Assembly (NCBI RefSeq): GCF_000760935.2
Contig: NZ_CP049744.1
Location: forward strand, 2,631,001-2,695,000
DNA: 64,000 bases
Reading direction: 5' to 3'
Source of the DNA: Rhodococcoides fascians A25f
GTDB lineage: Bacteria > Actinomycetota > Actinomycetes > Mycobacteriales > Mycobacteriaceae
Shown here: piece after piece, positions 44,865-63,626 of the stretch
How the letters are laid out: each line of letters starts with the position of its first letter
Numbering within the stretch: the stretch's first letter is position 1
Translations under genes and position numbers: made by a program
Notes under the pieces: generated by a model
What the model was told of the DNA's origin: nothing
Databases searched by the model: none
What the model saw: the letters and a program-made list of their open reading frames with translations, nothing else

Positions 44865-47351
44865 GTGCGAGTCCCACAATCCTGGCTGACCGAGGTCCTG
44901 CACGCGGGGACTCCCGACTGGGCTGTCTCGCCCGAGGAGCTCGACGCCGGTTTCGTGCGGGTCGGTTTCGAGGTCGAAGAACTCGAATCGCTGGACAACG
45001 TGACCGGACCGCTGGTGGTGGGCCGGGTGAGTTCGATCGAGGAACTGACCGAGTTCAAGAAGCCGATTCGATTCTGCCTGGTGGATGTCGGGGCCGACGA
45101 GCCACAGGAAATCGTCTGTGGTGCACGAAATTTTGCCGAAGGTGACCTGATCGTCGCCGCTCTGCCGGGCAGCGTTCTGCCCGGCGGATTCGCCATCGCA
45201 TCGCGCAAGACGTACGGCCGCAATTCCAACGGCATGATCTGCTCGACGCTCGAGCTCGGACTCGGCCGAGACCACTCCGGCATTCTGGTGCTGCCTGCAG
45301 ACACGGCCGCACCGGGTGACGACGCCAAAGAGGTTCTGGGGCTGAAGGACTCGGTCATCGAGCTGAACGTGACCCCGGATCGCGGTTACGCCTTCTCGGT
45401 CCGCGGACTGGCCCGTGAGCTTGCTTGCAGCTTCGACTTGCCCTATGTGGACCCGGCACGGACGATGCCTACCGAGGTCACCGGTGAGGCATGGTCGGTT
45501 ACCGTCGAATCGAACTCGGGCGCATCACGATTCGCGTTGCGCAAGATCGTCGGCATCGATCCCACGGCGACCACTCCGTGGTGGATGCAGCGTCGCCTGC
45601 TTCTGGCCGGCGTGCGCCCGATCTCGGCTGCTGTCGACGTCACCAACTATGTGCTCCACGAGCTCGGCCAGCCGCTGCACGCGTTCGATGCGGCCAAGCT
45701 GAACGGCGATCTCGTCGTCCGCCGTGCGAACGCGGGGGAGAAGCTGACGACACTGGACGGAGTCGAGCGGTCACTCGATCCCGAGGACGTCGTCATCGCC
45801 GACGGGTCGGGAGCCATCTCGTTGGCCGGCGTCATGGGCGGGGAGTCCACCGAAGTGGACGATGCGACCACCGAGGTCGTACTCGAAGCAGCGTCGTTCG
45901 ATCCGCTCGCGGTGTTCCGAACGGGCCGCCGCCACAAGCTGTCCAGTGAGGCGAGCAAGCGTTTCGAACGGACCGTGGACTCTGCTCTTCCGGTCGCAGC
46001 GCTCGATCGTGCGGCACAGTTGCTGGTCGAGATCGCCGGTGGCCGGATCGAGCCGGTGTTGACCGACATCGGCGAGGCCGCCGAGTACCCGGCAGTCACG
46101 ATGGACTTCGATCTGCCCGACCGAATTGCCGGCGTGCAGTACCCCAACGGAACCGCTGCCCGACGGTTGACGCAGATCGGCTGCAGAGTCGACGTGTCGG
46201 TCGACGATGCCGGGCACGGTCAACTGACCGTGACGCCGCCGTCGTGGCGACCGGACCTGGTGCAACGCGCCGACCTGGTGGAAGAGGTGCTGCGACTGGA
46301 GGGCCTCGAGAAGATCCCGTCGGTACTGCCGTCGGCCCCCGGCGGTCGTGGCCTCACCGCTGAGCAGAAGCGCAGACGAGCGGTCGGCAAGGCGCTCGCG
46401 TTCTCCGGATACGTCGAGGTATTGCCCCCGGTGTTCCTGCCCAAGGGCGTCTTCGACACCTGGGGTCTGGACAGGGACGATCCACGGCGCGCCACCACCT
46501 CGGTCCTCAATCCGCTCGAGGCCGATCGCCCCGAGCTCGCGACCACAGTGTTGCCGGGGTTGCTCGAGATGCTGAGCCGAAACATCGCCCGCGGTCAGCG
46601 TGACGTGTCGCTGTTCGGAATTGCCCAGGTTGTGCTTCGGCACGATGCCACTGCTGCGGTGGACGCGCTGCCGGTGGATCGTCGTCCCACCGACGACCAG
46701 ATCGCCATGCTTCGAGGGTCGTTGCCGGCGCAGCCGGTACATGTGGGCGTGGTGCTCACCGGTCAGCGTGAGCTGTCGGGTCCGTGGGGCCCGGGCCGCG
46801 CCGCCGAAGCAGCCGACGCTTTCGCTGCGGTACGCACAGTGGCCGAGGCGGCCGGCGTTCACGTCGATCTTCGTGCCGCCCAACATCTTCCGTGGCATCC
46901 CGGTCGATGTGCCGAGGTACTGCTCGACGGTGAGGTCGTGGGATATGCAGGCGAGCTGCACCCGGCGGTCCTCGAGCGGGCAGGCCTGCCTCCGCGTACC
47001 TGTGCCGTGGAGGTGAGCCTGAGCGCTCTGCCTGTTGTCGAATCGCTCCCGGCCCCCGAGGTGTCGCCGTATCCGGCGGTGCTCCAGGACGTTGCCGTTG
47101 TGGTCGATGCCTCCGTGCCTGCGGCGACCGTCGAGGCGGCGCTCACGATCGGCGGCGGCGATCTGCTCGAATCGATCCGGTTGTTCGACGTCTACGAGGG
47201 TGAACAAGTCGGCGAAGGTCGCAAGTCTCTGGCGTTCGCGTTGCGGTTCCGTGGAACCGACGGCACGTTGACCGAGGATCAGGCCACTGCTGCGCGCGAT
47301 GCTGCGGTCGAAGCCGCAGCCAAAGCCGTCGGAGCCGAGCTGCGTAGCTGA
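44865..47351 (+). CDS. pheT: Phenylalanyl-tRNA synthetase beta subunit
   Basis: 828 residues, normal length. The N-terminal EMAP-like tRNA-binding domain runs from about 40 to 150, the B3/4 editing domain ([15 protein letters not shown] near 265) hydrolyses Tyr-tRNA(Phe), the B5 domain is near 400-480, and the C-terminal FDX-ACB anticodon-binding domain ([19 protein letters not shown]) covers the last 95 residues. Start GTG at the family position [12 protein letters not shown]. Confidence 0.96.
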   Translation: MRVPQSWLTEVLHAGTPDWAVSPEELDAGFVRVGFEVEELESLDNVTGPLVVGRVSSIEELTEFKKPIRFCLVDVGADEPQEIVCGARNFAEGDLIVAALPGSVLPGGFAIASRKTYGRNSNGMICSTLELGLGRDHSGILVLPADTAAPGDDAKEVLGLKDSVIELNVTPDRGYAFSVRGLARELACSFDLPYVDPARTMPTEVTGEAWSVTVESNSGASRFALRKIVGIDPTATTPWWMQRRLLLAGVRPISAAVDVTNYVLHELGQPLHAFDAAKLNGDLVVRRANAGEKLTTLDGVERSLDPEDVVIADGSGAISLAGVMGGESTEVDDATTEVVLEAASFDPLAVFRTGRRHKLSSEASKRFERTVDSALPVAALDRAAQLLVEIAGGRIEPVLTDIGEAAEYPAVTMDFDLPDRIAGVQYPNGTAARRLTQIGCRVDVSVDDAGHGQLTVTPPSWRPDLVQRADLVEEVLRLEGLEKIPSVLPSAPGGRGLTAEQKRRRAVGKALAFSGYVEVLPPVFLPKGVFDTWGLDRDDPRRATTSVLNPLEADRPELATTVLPGLLEMLSRNIARGQRDVSLFGIAQVVLRHDATAAVDALPVDRRPTDDQIAMLRGSLPAQPVHVGVVLTGQRELSGPWGPGRAAEAADAFAAVRTVAEAAGVHVDLRAAQHLPWHPGRCAEVLLDGEVVGYAGELHPAVLERAGLPPRTCAVEVSLSALPVVESLPAPEVSPYPAVLQDVAVVVDASVPAATVEAALTIGGGDLLESIRLFDVYEGEQVGEGRKSLAFALRFRGTDGTLTEDQATAARDAAVEAAAKAVGAELRS

Positions 47352-47420
47352 TCTGTCGGCGGCCGGACCGTCGGTTCCGTAGCGTGGAGTCACGAACGCC
47401 CACGGTGACGGGAGCAACGA

Positions 47421-47972
47421 ATGAGTGAATCCGGAGCAGACGGCACGGCGTCCGATCTGCAGGTTGTGCACGACGTCCTCGCGGCGGTGGCCGGTCGGCC
47501 GCGGCTGGCCCCGGTAGCGGCTGCGGCCGCTGCATTGGCCGCGGAGTTGGGCACCGTCGAGCCCGAACCTGCTGGACCCGATCGGGGTGCGCCGCCGGGA
47601 ACGGTGCCCGATGTCGACGTTCCACAGGTCACCAGGCCTCGGATCGATCAGCCGCTCGGAGATCCGCCGCCCGGGGCTCCACTGGGCGGCACGGTGCCGG
47701 GCATCATCGATGCGGAATTGGTCGACGATATGCCCGTCGGCGCAGGCGGTGGGTATACGGGCGACGCAGTCGGCGGCTTCACCGAATCCGGGGTGCCCAC
47801 CTGGGACGGTGTCCGCGACAAAGTGGACCATCGCTCGGGAACGGCCGTCGGAGCGGAGGAGTTGGACCGGGAGTCCCGGGCCGGTCGGGATCTGGACAAG
47901 CAGTGGAACGACCGTCAGGAAGCCGGCCGCAAGAAGCTCGACGAGATCCGCAAGTCCATGGGCGGAAGCTGA
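47421..47972 (+). CDS. Hypothetical Pro/Gly/Asp-rich protein
   Basis: A 183-residue acidic protein with no recognisable family. Residues 10-45 form an Ala-rich helix, residues 45-125 are low-complexity Pro/Gly/Val/Asp sequence (PDVDVPQVTRPRIDQPL), and the last 60 are charged and helical (ELDRESRAGRDLDKQWNDRQ). No signal peptide or membrane segment. The ATG is preceded by GGGAGCAACGA. It lies between pheT and argC and ends just before the argC control region. The balanced codon pattern and ribosome-binding site support a real gene. Confidence 0.6.
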   Translation: MSESGADGTASDLQVVHDVLAAVAGRPRLAPVAAAAAALAAELGTVEPEPAGPDRGAPPGTVPDVDVPQVTRPRIDQPLGDPPPGAPLGGTVPGIIDAELVDDMPVGAGGGYTGDAVGGFTESGVPTWDGVRDKVDHRSGTAVGAEELDRESRAGRDLDKQWNDRQEAGRKKLDEIRKSMGGS

Positions 47973-47985
47973 CACACCGGACCCG

Positions 47986-50311
<2,326 letters not shown>

Positions 50312-50315
<4 letters not shown>

Positions 50316-51222
50316 CCTCGGCAGCCCTGCAGTTGACGGCCGCGCAGAAGGCGTTCACTCTCGCCGAGGCTTTGCCCTGGTTGCAACGATTCTCGGGCAA
50401 GACCGTCGTGGTGAAGTACGGCGGAAACGCCATGATCGACGATGATCTCAAACGGGCGTTCGCCGCCGACATGGTGTTCCTGCGTACCGTCGGAATCCAT
50501 CCCGTCGTCGTACACGGTGGTGGCCCGCAGATTTCGGCGATGCTCACCAGGCTCGGGTTGACGGGCGAGTTCCGCGGCGGATTCCGCGTCACGACGCCCG
50601 AGGTCATGGATGTCGTGCGAATGGTGCTGTTCGGGCAGGTCGGCCGTGAACTGGTCGGCTTGATCAACAGTCACGGGCCGTATGCCGTCGGCATCTCGGG
50701 CGAGGACGCGCACCTGTTCACGGCGACCCGGCGAACCGTGCTCGTCGACGGCGACCAGACCGACATCGGTCTGGTGGGCGACGTCACCTCGGTGGATCCG
50801 AAGGCGATCTTCGATCTCATTGCGGCCGGACGTATTCCGGTGGTCTCCACCATCGCTCCCGACCGCGACGGCGTCGTGCACAACATCAACGCCGACACCG
50901 CCGCCGCCGCACTGGCGAGTGCCATCGGTGCCGAAAAACTGGTTGTGCTCACCGACGTCGAGGGTCTGTACACCGCGTGGCCCGATCGCACCTCGCTGAC
51001 GTCCGAAATCGATGCGTCTGCGCTCGATGCGTTGCTGCCCTCGCTCGACGCCGGGATGGTGCCGAAGATGGAAGCGTGCTTGCGCGCCGTTCGAGCAGGT
51101 GTGCCGACTGCACACGTCATCGACGGGCGCGTCGAACATTCGGTTCTGGTGGAACTGTTCACCGGCCAGGGGATCGGCACCATGGTCACCCCCGATCACA
51201 CTTCTACGTCAGGAGTCACGCC

Positions 51223-51226
<4 letters not shown>
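50312..51226 (+). CDS. argB: Acetylglutamate kinase
   Basis: Phosphorylates N-acetylglutamate; usually the arginine-inhibited step. 304 residues. The N-terminal helix (residues 10-30) is of the type that interlaces the hexameric, arginine-sensitive form. Substrate and ATP motifs: [12 protein letters not shown] near 33, [12 protein letters not shown] near 70, [20 protein letters not shown] near 195 and the C-terminal [17 protein letters not shown]. Starts 4 bp inside the argJ end. Confidence 0.96.
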
Positions 51227-53872
<2,646 letters not shown>

Positions 53873-53923
53873 GATCCGGTTACCCATCATGCGCAACCAG
53901 AACAACGAAGGAGCTTGAACACC

Positions 53924-56568
<2,645 letters not shown>

Positions 56569-56677
56569 GTGAGCAAGGGACATCCACGCCGGTTCCGTCG
56601 AATGTGATGTGAGAAGCTTTCGTCACGTGAAGACCGATGCCGGTCCTTCCGTCGGGGCCGAACGCAGGAGTGTAGTT

Positions 56678-59600
56678 GTGGGACTGAATGCAGACGCCGT
56701 ACGTGGTCCACTGCGCCGTGCCATCGCCACGGCCCAGAACGGTCTCGAGGTCATTCGTCTCGGTGGTCTCGAAACCGAGGTGGACCCGTCGCCGTTCCGG
56801 GTGATGGACCGGGAGCCCATGTATCGGTTGCGCCGGTACTTCCCCGACGACGTGCCTGCGGATAGTCCTCCTGTGGTGCTCATTCCGCCGATGATGGTGT
56901 CCGCCGACGTCTACGACGTCACGACCGATCAGGGTGCGGCCGGAATTCTGCACGGCATGGGCCTGGACCCATGGGTGGTCGATTTCGGGTCACCCGATAC
57001 CGAAGAGGGCGGGTGGAGCCGTACTCTCGCCGATCATGTCGTGGCGATCAGCGAGGTCGTCGACAAGGTGCACGAGCACACCGGCCGAGACGTTCACCTC
57101 GGTGGCTACTCGCAGGGCGGAATGTTCTGCTACCAGGCTGCTGCCTACCGGGGTGGACGAAACTTGGCCAGCCTCATCACGTTCGGGGCTCCCGTCGACA
57201 CGTTGGCCGGGCTGCCGCTGGGAATCCCGGCCGGCGTGGCCACTCGGGGTGCAGAGTTTCTCGCCGATCATGTCTTCACCCGGCTGGCCGTCTCGGGCTG
57301 GATGGCGCGGACGGGATTTCAACTCCTCGATCCGGCGAAAACCGTTCGATCCCGCCTGGATTTCCTGCGGCAGTTGCACGACCGTGAGGCATTGTTGCCG
57401 CGCGAGCCGCAGCGACGCTTTCTGGCGATGGACGGCTGGGTGGCATGGTCCGGCCCGGCCGTGGCGGAGTTGCTGAAGCAGTTCGTCGTGCACAACCGCA
57501 TGATGACCGGCGGGTTCGTCATCAAGGACAGATTGTTGACTCTGGCCGAACTGACGGTGCCGGTGCTGGCCTTCGTCGGTGAGGTCGACGACATCGGTCA
57601 ACCATTGGCCGTACGCGGCATCCAGCGAGCGGCTCCGCGCGCACAGGTCTTCGAAACTACCTTGCGCGCAGGCCATTTCGGCCTCGTTGTCGGCAGTACG
57701 GCAGCTGCACAGACGTGGCCGACGACGGGCAACTGGATTCGGTGGCGTGAGGATCTCGGACCGAAGCCCGAGGCTGTCCGCGTGATGGAGCGCGAGGACC
57801 ACAGCGATTCCGACAGCGGTGTGTCGATCACCAATCGACTGATCCACACGGCAGCCTCCATTGCCGAGGTCGGTGTCGGCGTCGGCCGGGGGCTGGCATC
57901 GGCGGCGACCGGCGCGGTACGAGGTACCCGTGAGATTTCGTCCGAGGCCGTGCGTACGCTGCCGCGGCTCGCGCGGCTCGGACAGATGCAGCCGCACAGT
58001 CGAGTCTCGTTGGGCCGCTTGATCGCCGAGCAGGGACGTAAATCGCCGAACGGCGAGTGCTTCCTGTTCGACGACCGCGTGCACACCTACGACGCGGTAA
58101 ACGTCCGCATCGACAACGTCGTTCGCGGTCTGATCAGTGTCGGGGTGCGTCCTGCGTCGCGCATCGGAGTGCTGATGGAGACGCGCCCCAGTGCGTTGGC
58201 CGCCATGGCTGCGCTGTCGCGGATCGGGGCAGTGCCGGTTCTGCTGCAGCCGGGCAGCGACCTGACTGCAGCACTGCGGACGGTCGATGTCGATACCGTG
58301 ATCGCAGATCCCGAGAACGTAGCGGCGGCAGTCCCGGTGACACCGAATGTGCTGGTACTGGGTGGCGGTGAGACGCGTCGACTCGAGATACCGAACGGAT
58401 ACGAGGTGACCGATCTCGAGGCCATCGATCCCGATGCTGTGCGCTTGCCTCAGTGGTACGAGCCCGATCCGGGCCGCGCGCGTGAATTGGCCATGGTCCT
58501 GTTCACGACGACCGATCGTGGTCTCGAGCCCCGGTACATCACCAATCACCGCTGGGCACTCTCGGCCTTCGGCACCGCGACCACGGCCGCGCTCGGCCCT
58601 GGCGATACCGTGTATTGCCTTGCTCCGCTGCATCATTCGGCGGGAATTCTGGTCACGATCGGTGGCGCGCTCGCGGGTGGGTCGCGGATTGCGCTCTCCC
58701 GTGGTCTCGACCCCGAGCGGTTCAGTGAAGAGGTCTACCGCTACGGCGTGACCGTGGTCAGTTACACGTGGACGATGATGCGGCAGATCCTCGACGACGG
58801 TCGTTTCCCGGTAGATTCCGGCCATCCGGTCCGCCTGTTCATCGGCTCCGGCATGCCGGTCGGACTGTGGCGCCGCACGCTGGCACGATTCAGCCCTGCT
58901 CGGGTGCTCGAGTTCTACGCATCGACCGAGAACGACGTCATTCTGGCCAACGTGGCTGGATTGAAGATCGGCTCGAAAGGCCGCCCCCTGCCCGGCAGTG
59001 CCCGGGTTGCCCTTGCGGCCTACGACCCGATCACCGGCCGACTCGAAGAGGACGACGACGGTTTCGTTCGGCAGTGCCGCGACGACGAGATCGGGCTGCT
59101 CTTGGGTCGACCGAGCGGCGAGGGCGAAGCGACCAGCCATGTGATGCGCGGTGTCTTCGAGCCCACGGACGCATGGATTCCCACCGAGAATCTCTTCCGA
59201 CGCGATTCCGACGGAGACTACTGGCTGATCGACCGCAAGGACACCGTCGTACGTTCGGCGTGCGGCCCGGTCTACACCCAGCCCATCGTCGATGCTGTCG
59301 GCGATCTCGACCAGGTGGATTCGGCTGTGGTCTACGGCGTACACGTCGCCGTCGATCGTCCACGGTCGGTTCGTGTCGATGCGGCTGCCACCGAGGTTGC
59401 TGTTTGCGCCATCTCTCTGCAACCCGAAGCAGTGATCACCGCTCGTGCATTGACGGATACGCTCGGTGCGCTGCTCCCTGCCGAGCGTCCGGCCATCGTG
59501 CACGTAGTGTCCGAAATCCCGGTGGGTCGCGCGTATCGGCCCAATGCGACGGCGCTGAAGGAAGCGGGCATCCCGACGCCCAGTGCCCGGTCGTGGTTCT

Positions 59601-59695
59601 ACGACTCGGAGTCCAACAGTTACCGCCGTTTGACCAAAGCCGTTGTTGCCGAGCGTTTTGTGGGTGGGGGCGAGTCCACCGAAAAGTCCTCCTAG
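56678..59695 (+). CDS. Fused alpha/beta hydrolase and acyl-CoA synthetase-like protein
   Basis: A 1005-residue two-part protein like M. tuberculosis Rv1683. Residues about 60-360 are an alpha/beta hydrolase of the PhaC/lipase type with elbow GGYSQGGMF (serine near 145) and a late histidine in AGHFGLVVGS. Residues about 450-990 have an AMP-binding fold (VLEFYASTENDVILANV near 745, DRKDTVVRSACGP near 850). Two key positions are degenerate: the phosphate loop reads FTTTDRGLEPRYITN rather than TSGTTG-x-PKG, and the C-terminal lysine loop reads GRAYRPNATALKEAG without the usual lysine. Triacylglycerol or acyl metabolism is likely. GTG start chosen for its GCAGGAG site. Confidence 0.85.
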   Translation: MGLNADAVRGPLRRAIATAQNGLEVIRLGGLETEVDPSPFRVMDREPMYRLRRYFPDDVPADSPPVVLIPPMMVSADVYDVTTDQGAAGILHGMGLDPWVVDFGSPDTEEGGWSRTLADHVVAISEVVDKVHEHTGRDVHLGGYSQGGMFCYQAAAYRGGRNLASLITFGAPVDTLAGLPLGIPAGVATRGAEFLADHVFTRLAVSGWMARTGFQLLDPAKTVRSRLDFLRQLHDREALLPREPQRRFLAMDGWVAWSGPAVAELLKQFVVHNRMMTGGFVIKDRLLTLAELTVPVLAFVGEVDDIGQPLAVRGIQRAAPRAQVFETTLRAGHFGLVVGSTAAAQTWPTTGNWIRWREDLGPKPEAVRVMEREDHSDSDSGVSITNRLIHTAASIAEVGVGVGRGLASAATGAVRGTREISSEAVRTLPRLARLGQMQPHSRVSLGRLIAEQGRKSPNGECFLFDDRVHTYDAVNVRIDNVVRGLISVGVRPASRIGVLMETRPSALAAMAALSRIGAVPVLLQPGSDLTAALRTVDVDTVIADPENVAAAVPVTPNVLVLGGGETRRLEIPNGYEVTDLEAIDPDAVRLPQWYEPDPGRARELAMVLFTTTDRGLEPRYITNHRWALSAFGTATTAALGPGDTVYCLAPLHHSAGILVTIGGALAGGSRIALSRGLDPERFSEEVYRYGVTVVSYTWTMMRQILDDGRFPVDSGHPVRLFIGSGMPVGLWRRTLARFSPARVLEFYASTENDVILANVAGLKIGSKGRPLPGSARVALAAYDPITGRLEEDDDGFVRQCRDDEIGLLLGRPSGEGEATSHVMRGVFEPTDAWIPTENLFRRDSDGDYWLIDRKDTVVRSACGPVYTQPIVDAVGDLDQVDSAVVYGVHVAVDRPRSVRVDAAATEVAVCAISLQPEAVITARALTDTLGALLPAERPAIVHVVSEIPVGRAYRPNATALKEAGIPTPSARSWFYDSESNSYRRLTKAVVAERFVGGGESTEKSS

Positions 59696-59801
59696 GAGGA
59701 ACGACTCGAAAATGAGGAGTGGAGCCTGCCGGGGACGGCTCGTTCGGTAGCGTGGTCGAGTACATCACTCCGACTCGGTCGGAGCAGAACGAAGGACACT
59801 T

Positions 59802-60008
59802 GTGGCAATCGATTCGACACTGCTTTCCATTCTCGCGTGCCCGGTGGACAAGGGTTCGCTGTTGCTGGTCGAGGGCGAACTGCTCTACAACCCGCGACTG
59901 CGTCGCGCATATCCGATAGAGAACGGCATCCCGGTCCTGCTCGCCGACGATGCGCGTGATGTCGACGACGCCGAGCACGAGTCGATTCTGGCCCGCGCTA
60001 CGTCCTAG
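59802..60008 (+). CDS. Trm112 family protein
   Basis: A 68-residue protein of the Trm112/UPF0434 family. It begins MAIDSTLLSILACPVDKGSL and contains RRAYPIENGIPVLLADDAR. Only one cysteine of the eukaryotic zinc site remains (ACPVDKG), the usual bacterial state. In eukaryotes and some actinobacteria Trm112 stabilises methyltransferases. GTG start with GAAGGA upstream. It sits next to the ABC pair, as in mycobacteria. Confidence 0.9.
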   Translation: MAIDSTLLSILACPVDKGSLLLVEGELLYNPRLRRAYPIENGIPVLLADDARDVDDAEHESILARATS

Positions 60009-60021
60009 ACCGCCTTGTTGC

Positions 60022-60777
60022 TCACGGGGTTCGTCGACGCAGTGTCGCGGCCGCCCCGGTCAGAGCGGCAACGATGAACGCCACGACCACAGCGATATCG
60101 GTCCACGTGCGGCCGGTGACGCCTGGGTGATGGGATATCTCCTGCAGGGCGTCCACCAGGTAGCTCAGTGGCAGAACGTTGCTGATGGCGCTCAACCAGC
60201 TCGGCATCTGACCGCGAGGTACCAGGAGTCCACAAAGGAACAGCTGGGGGATCACGACGACCGGCATGAACTGGACGGCCTGAAATTCGGTACGAGCGAA
60301 TGCGCTGCACAGCAAGCCGATCGCGACGCCGAGCATTGCTGCAAGCACTGCGATCACCAGAACCCAGGCAACGGAGCCCTCGATGTCGAGCCCGAGAAAT
60401 CCGAACGTGACAGCGCACGCGAGCAGGGCTTGTCCCACCGCGGCGAGCGAGAACGCGGAGCCGTAACTCGCCAGCAGGTCCAGCTTGGACATCGGCGTCG
60501 TCAGCAGGCGTTCGAGCGTTCCCGAGGTTCGTTCGCGCTGCATCGAGATCGACGTGATCAGAAACATGACGACGAACGGCAGGATGCCGAGCATCGTGAT
60601 TGCGATCCTGTCGAACAGCGACTGCTGGTTCGGCGGTGAGGGAACGTCGCGGTACAGGAAATACAGCAACACCATCAGCAGAGATGGCACGAGCAGAACC
60701 ATGGCAACCGATCTGTGGTCGGCTCTGAGCTGACGAAGAATTCGCCCCGTGCCCGCTGCGTAGATTCTCGCGTTCAC
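60022..60777 (-). CDS. ABC-2 type transporter permease (drug-exporter type)
   Basis: A 251-residue membrane protein with six hydrophobic helices and the ABC-2 signature QRERTSGTLERLLTTPMSKLDLLASY near residue 80, and LFLCGLLVPRGQMPSWLSAISNVLPLSYLVDAL near 190. Together with the overlapping ATPase gene (4 bp, GTGA) it forms a DrrAB-like exporter, matching Rv1686c-Rv1687c. GTG start inferred from that coupling. Confidence 0.9.
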   Translation of the reverse strand: MNARIYAAGTGRILRQLRADHRSVAMVLLVPSLLMVLLYFLYRDVPSPPNQQSLFDRIAITMLGILPFVVMFLITSISMQRERTSGTLERLLTTPMSKLDLLASYGSAFSLAAVGQALLACAVTFGFLGLDIEGSVAWVLVIAVLAAMLGVAIGLLCSAFARTEFQAVQFMPVVVIPQLFLCGLLVPRGQMPSWLSAISNVLPLSYLVDALQEISHHPGVTGRTWTDIAVVVAFIVAALTGAAATLRRRTP

Positions 60778-61505
60778 GATTGCTGCCCCGCCGATCTGAT
60801 GATCGAGAGGAATGCACGATCGAGATTCGTTTCGTTCGTCTGCTCGAGCAACGCGTCCGGGCTCGATTGAGCCAGCACGGAGCCGTCGCGCATCAGCACG
60901 AGCCGGCTGCAGTGCTCCGCCTCCTCCATCACGTGGCTCGAGACCAACACCGTCGTACCTGCGTTCGCGAGATCGGCGAAACGCGACCACAGCTCCGAAC
61001 GAAGCACCGGATCCAATCCGACGGTCGGCTCGTCGAGTACCAGCAGTTCTGGTTCTGCGACCAGCACACTGGCCAACGAGACCCGTCCCAACTGTCCACC
61101 GGAGAGTTCGCCTGCACGCGACGCCGCGTGATCGGCGAGTCCCACTGCCTCGATCGCGGAAGCCACCTCTGCGCGGCCGCGACCGTACAGCGACCCGAAG
61201 TACTGCACGTTCTCACGAACGGTGAGGTCGCGGTAGACACTCGGTGCCTGGGTCACGTACCCGACTGTGCGACGCAACGATGCGGAGCCGGCCGGTGATC
61301 CGAGAACCGTCACGGTTCCGCTTGCCACGATCTGGGTGCCGACGATTGCGCGAATCAACGTCGTCTTCCCGCAGCCCGAAGGACCGAGAAGTCCGGTGAT
61401 GGCACCGCGAGGGATTGACAGGGACAGATTGCGCAGCACGGTTCGCTTGCCTCGGCGAACCGTCAGCCCTGTGACCTCGACAGCATGCTGCCCGGTGAAC
61501 GCCAT
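60774..61505 (-). CDS. ABC transporter ATPase (drug-exporter type)
   Basis: A 243-residue ATPase: Walker [14 protein letters not shown] near residue 40, signature [15 protein letters not shown] near 132, Walker [21 protein letters not shown] near 157, H-loop [15 protein letters not shown]. First gene of the exporter pair. Located divergently from mpg across about 72 bp. Substrate not predictable. Confidence 0.93.
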   Translation of the reverse strand: MAFTGQHAVEVTGLTVRRGKRTVLRNLSLSIPRGAITGLLGPSGCGKTTLIRAIVGTQIVASGTVTVLGSPAGSASLRRTVGYVTQAPSVYRDLTVRENVQYFGSLYGRGRAEVASAIEAVGLADHAASRAGELSGGQLGRVSLASVLVAEPELLVLDEPTVGLDPVLRSELWSRFADLANAGTTVLVSSHVMEEAEHCSRLVLMRDGSVLAQSSPDALLEQTNETNLDRAFLSIIRSAGQQS

Positions 61506-61577
61506 GTGGGCCTCCAGACTTCATCGGATGGTGAAGTCATAGCCCTGTCGGCGCGTCGTGGTCAAGGGCGCAGCATC

Positions 61578-62231
61578 ATGGGATGGGTGAACGTCGCTGA
61601 CTTGGAAAGCGGAGAGCCGGAAGACGCAGCCCGACGCATTCTCGGGGGAACCGTCCACGCAGGTGAAGTGTCTTTGCGCATCGTGGAAGTCGAGGCATAC
61701 GGCGGTCCACTCGACGGTCCGTGGCCCGACCCGGCGGCGCATTCCTTCCGTGGTTCGACACCTCGCAACGAGGTGATGTTCGGGCCGGCGGGGCGGCTGT
61801 ACGTCTACCTGAGCTACGGAATGCACTTGTGCATGAACGTCAGCTGCGGTCCGGACGGGATGGCCGCCGCCGTGTTACTCCGGGCAGGTGAAGTGGTGGC
61901 CGGTCATGACATCGTCGAGGGCAGGCGCGCCGGCCGCAGTCCACGGTCTGCACGAGTGGAGGCCGGCTGGGCCCGCGGGCCGGGCAATCTCGGTCGAGCC
62001 TTGGGCGTCTCGCTGGCGGACAACGGAACGGAACTGTTCGACGCCTCGTCCGCTGTCACCCTCCAGCTACTCTCGCACCCGCTGCCGGAGCAGGCTGTCG
62101 CGTCCGGCCCACGCGTCGGGGTGAGTCTGGCAGCCGATCGACCGTGGCGCTTCTGGATTCGTGGATCTTCGGCGGTATCGAGCTACAAACGCAGTCCCCG
62201 CGCCGCGGTGCCCGGTGGCCTGGAGGCCTGA
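61578..62231 (+). CDS. mpg: 3-methyladenine DNA glycosylase
   Basis: Removes alkylated purines. 217 residues of the AAG/MPG family: [29 protein letters not shown] active-site region with the catalytic glutamate in VEVEAY near 38, [23 protein letters not shown] near 60, and [22 protein letters not shown] near 138. The ATG at 61578 is chosen; a GTG three codons in is possible. No damage-type promoter was recognised. Confidence 0.94.
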   Translation: MGWVNVADLESGEPEDAARRILGGTVHAGEVSLRIVEVEAYGGPLDGPWPDPAAHSFRGSTPRNEVMFGPAGRLYVYLSYGMHLCMNVSCGPDGMAAAVLLRAGEVVAGHDIVEGRRAGRSPRSARVEAGWARGPGNLGRALGVSLADNGTELFDASSAVTLQLLSHPLPEQAVASGPRVGVSLAADRPWRFWIRGSSAVSSYKRSPRAAVPGGLEA

Positions 62232-62269
62232 CCGACGGGTCGATGCGTGCATGCGGGAAGATCGACGTC

Positions 62270-63544
62270 GTGAGTGAGAACATCATCGACGAAATGACCT
62301 GGCGCGGACTGATCGCGCAGTCCACCGATGTGGACGCGCTGAGGGAGGCGACGTCCGAGGGTCCGATCACGCTGTATTCCGGTTTCGATCCGACCGGTCC
62401 GTCGCTGCACGCAGGGCACTTGGTGCCGTTGCTCGCTCTCAAGCGGTTTCAGCGGGCCGGACATCGGCCGATCATTCTCGCCGGCGGAGCGACGGGACTG
62501 ATCGGTGACCCTCGCGACGTGGGGGAGCGGACCATGAATTCTCCCGAGGTCGTCACCGAGTGGGCAACGCGAATTCGAGGTCAGCTCGAGCGTTTCGTCG
62601 ACTTGGACGACAGCCCCACGGGTGCGGTTGTGGTGAACAATCTGTCGTGGACGGGCGAGCTGTCCGCCATCGATTTTCTACGCGACATCGGCAAGCATTT
62701 CTCGATCAACGTGATGCTCGCCCGCGAGACGGTCAAGAACAGGCTCGAGAGCGACGGAATGTCGTACACCGAGTTCAGCTACATGCTGTTGCAGGCCAAC
62801 GACTACGTCCAGCTACGCCGGGAGTACGGGTGCAGTCTTCAGATCGGTGGCTCCGATCAGTGGGGCAACATCATTGCCGGTGTCGAACTGAACAGACGCC
62901 AGGATGCCGAGTCGGTCCATGCAATGACCGTTCCGCTGGTGACCGCAGCCGATGGAAAGAAGTTCGGCAAATCCACCGGTGGTGGCAGCCTGTGGCTCGA
63001 CCCGGAGATGACGAGCCCGTACGCCTGGTACCAGTACTTCGTCAATACCGGTGACGCGGACGTCGTGAAGTACCTGCGTTGGTTCACCTTCCTGTCGAAG
63101 GAGGAGTTGGCCGAACTCGAAGTCGCCACTTCGGAGCGTCCGCACGCGCGCGAGGCACAAAAACGTCTGGCCGCAGAAATGACCACCCTCGTACACGGGG
63201 AAGAGTCGACGCGATCGGTCGAGCTCGCCAGTCAGGCACTTTTCGGACGTGCAGAACTGGCAGAACTCGACGAGAAGACTCTCGCCGCCGCGTTGCAGGA
63301 AGCATCTGTGGCCGACATCGAGGTCGGTGCTCCGAACACCATCGTGGATCTGCTTGTCGCCACGGGACTGAGCGAAAGCAAAGGCGCGGCCCGGCGTGCG
63401 GTCAAGGAGGGCGGCGCATCGGTCAACAACGTCAAGATTTCCGACGAGGACTGGACGCCCACCGCGGACGATCTACTGCACGGACGGTGGCTGGTGGTTC
63501 GACGCGGAAAGCGGAACTTCGCCGGCGCGCGGGTCTCGAGCTAG
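62270..63544 (+). CDS. tyrS: Tyrosyl-tRNA synthetase
   Basis: 424 residues, class I enzyme of the TyrRS-bacterial type: [17 protein letters not shown] (HIGH-like) near residue 40, [15 protein letters not shown] near 190, [10 protein letters not shown] (KMSKS-like) near 230, and a C-terminal S4 domain ([18 protein letters not shown]) near 380. Start GTG by family position; an ATG six codons before is possible. Followed by a hairpin and then the rRNA operon promoters. Confidence 0.96.
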   Translation: MSENIIDEMTWRGLIAQSTDVDALREATSEGPITLYSGFDPTGPSLHAGHLVPLLALKRFQRAGHRPIILAGGATGLIGDPRDVGERTMNSPEVVTEWATRIRGQLERFVDLDDSPTGAVVVNNLSWTGELSAIDFLRDIGKHFSINVMLARETVKNRLESDGMSYTEFSYMLLQANDYVQLRREYGCSLQIGGSDQWGNIIAGVELNRRQDAESVHAMTVPLVTAADGKKFGKSTGGGSLWLDPEMTSPYAWYQYFVNTGDADVVKYLRWFTFLSKEELAELEVATSERPHAREAQKRLAAEMTTLVHGEESTRSVELASQALFGRAELAELDEKTLAAALQEASVADIEVGAPNTIVDLLVATGLSESKGAARRAVKEGGASVNNVKISDEDWTPTADDLLHGRWLVVRRGKRNFAGARVSS

Positions 63545-63626
63545 CTTCGCGCGTTGTCAGTGGTCGGAGTCACATCCATGTAATTTGGTTACGACGCCCG
63601 TTAGGTGGGTAGTTGAACAGTTGCGA

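Noticed and set aside
56990..59503. 837-residue open frame antisense to the lipase/synthetase fusion
   Set aside because: Shadow frame; the sense strand shows hydrolase and AMP-binding motifs.
59687..59700. Perfect palindrome TCCTCCTAGGAGGA at the end of the fused lipase/synthetase gene
   Set aside because: It contains the TAG stop and a Shine-Dalgarno-like half, too short for a terminator and without T run; chance or minor mRNA feature.
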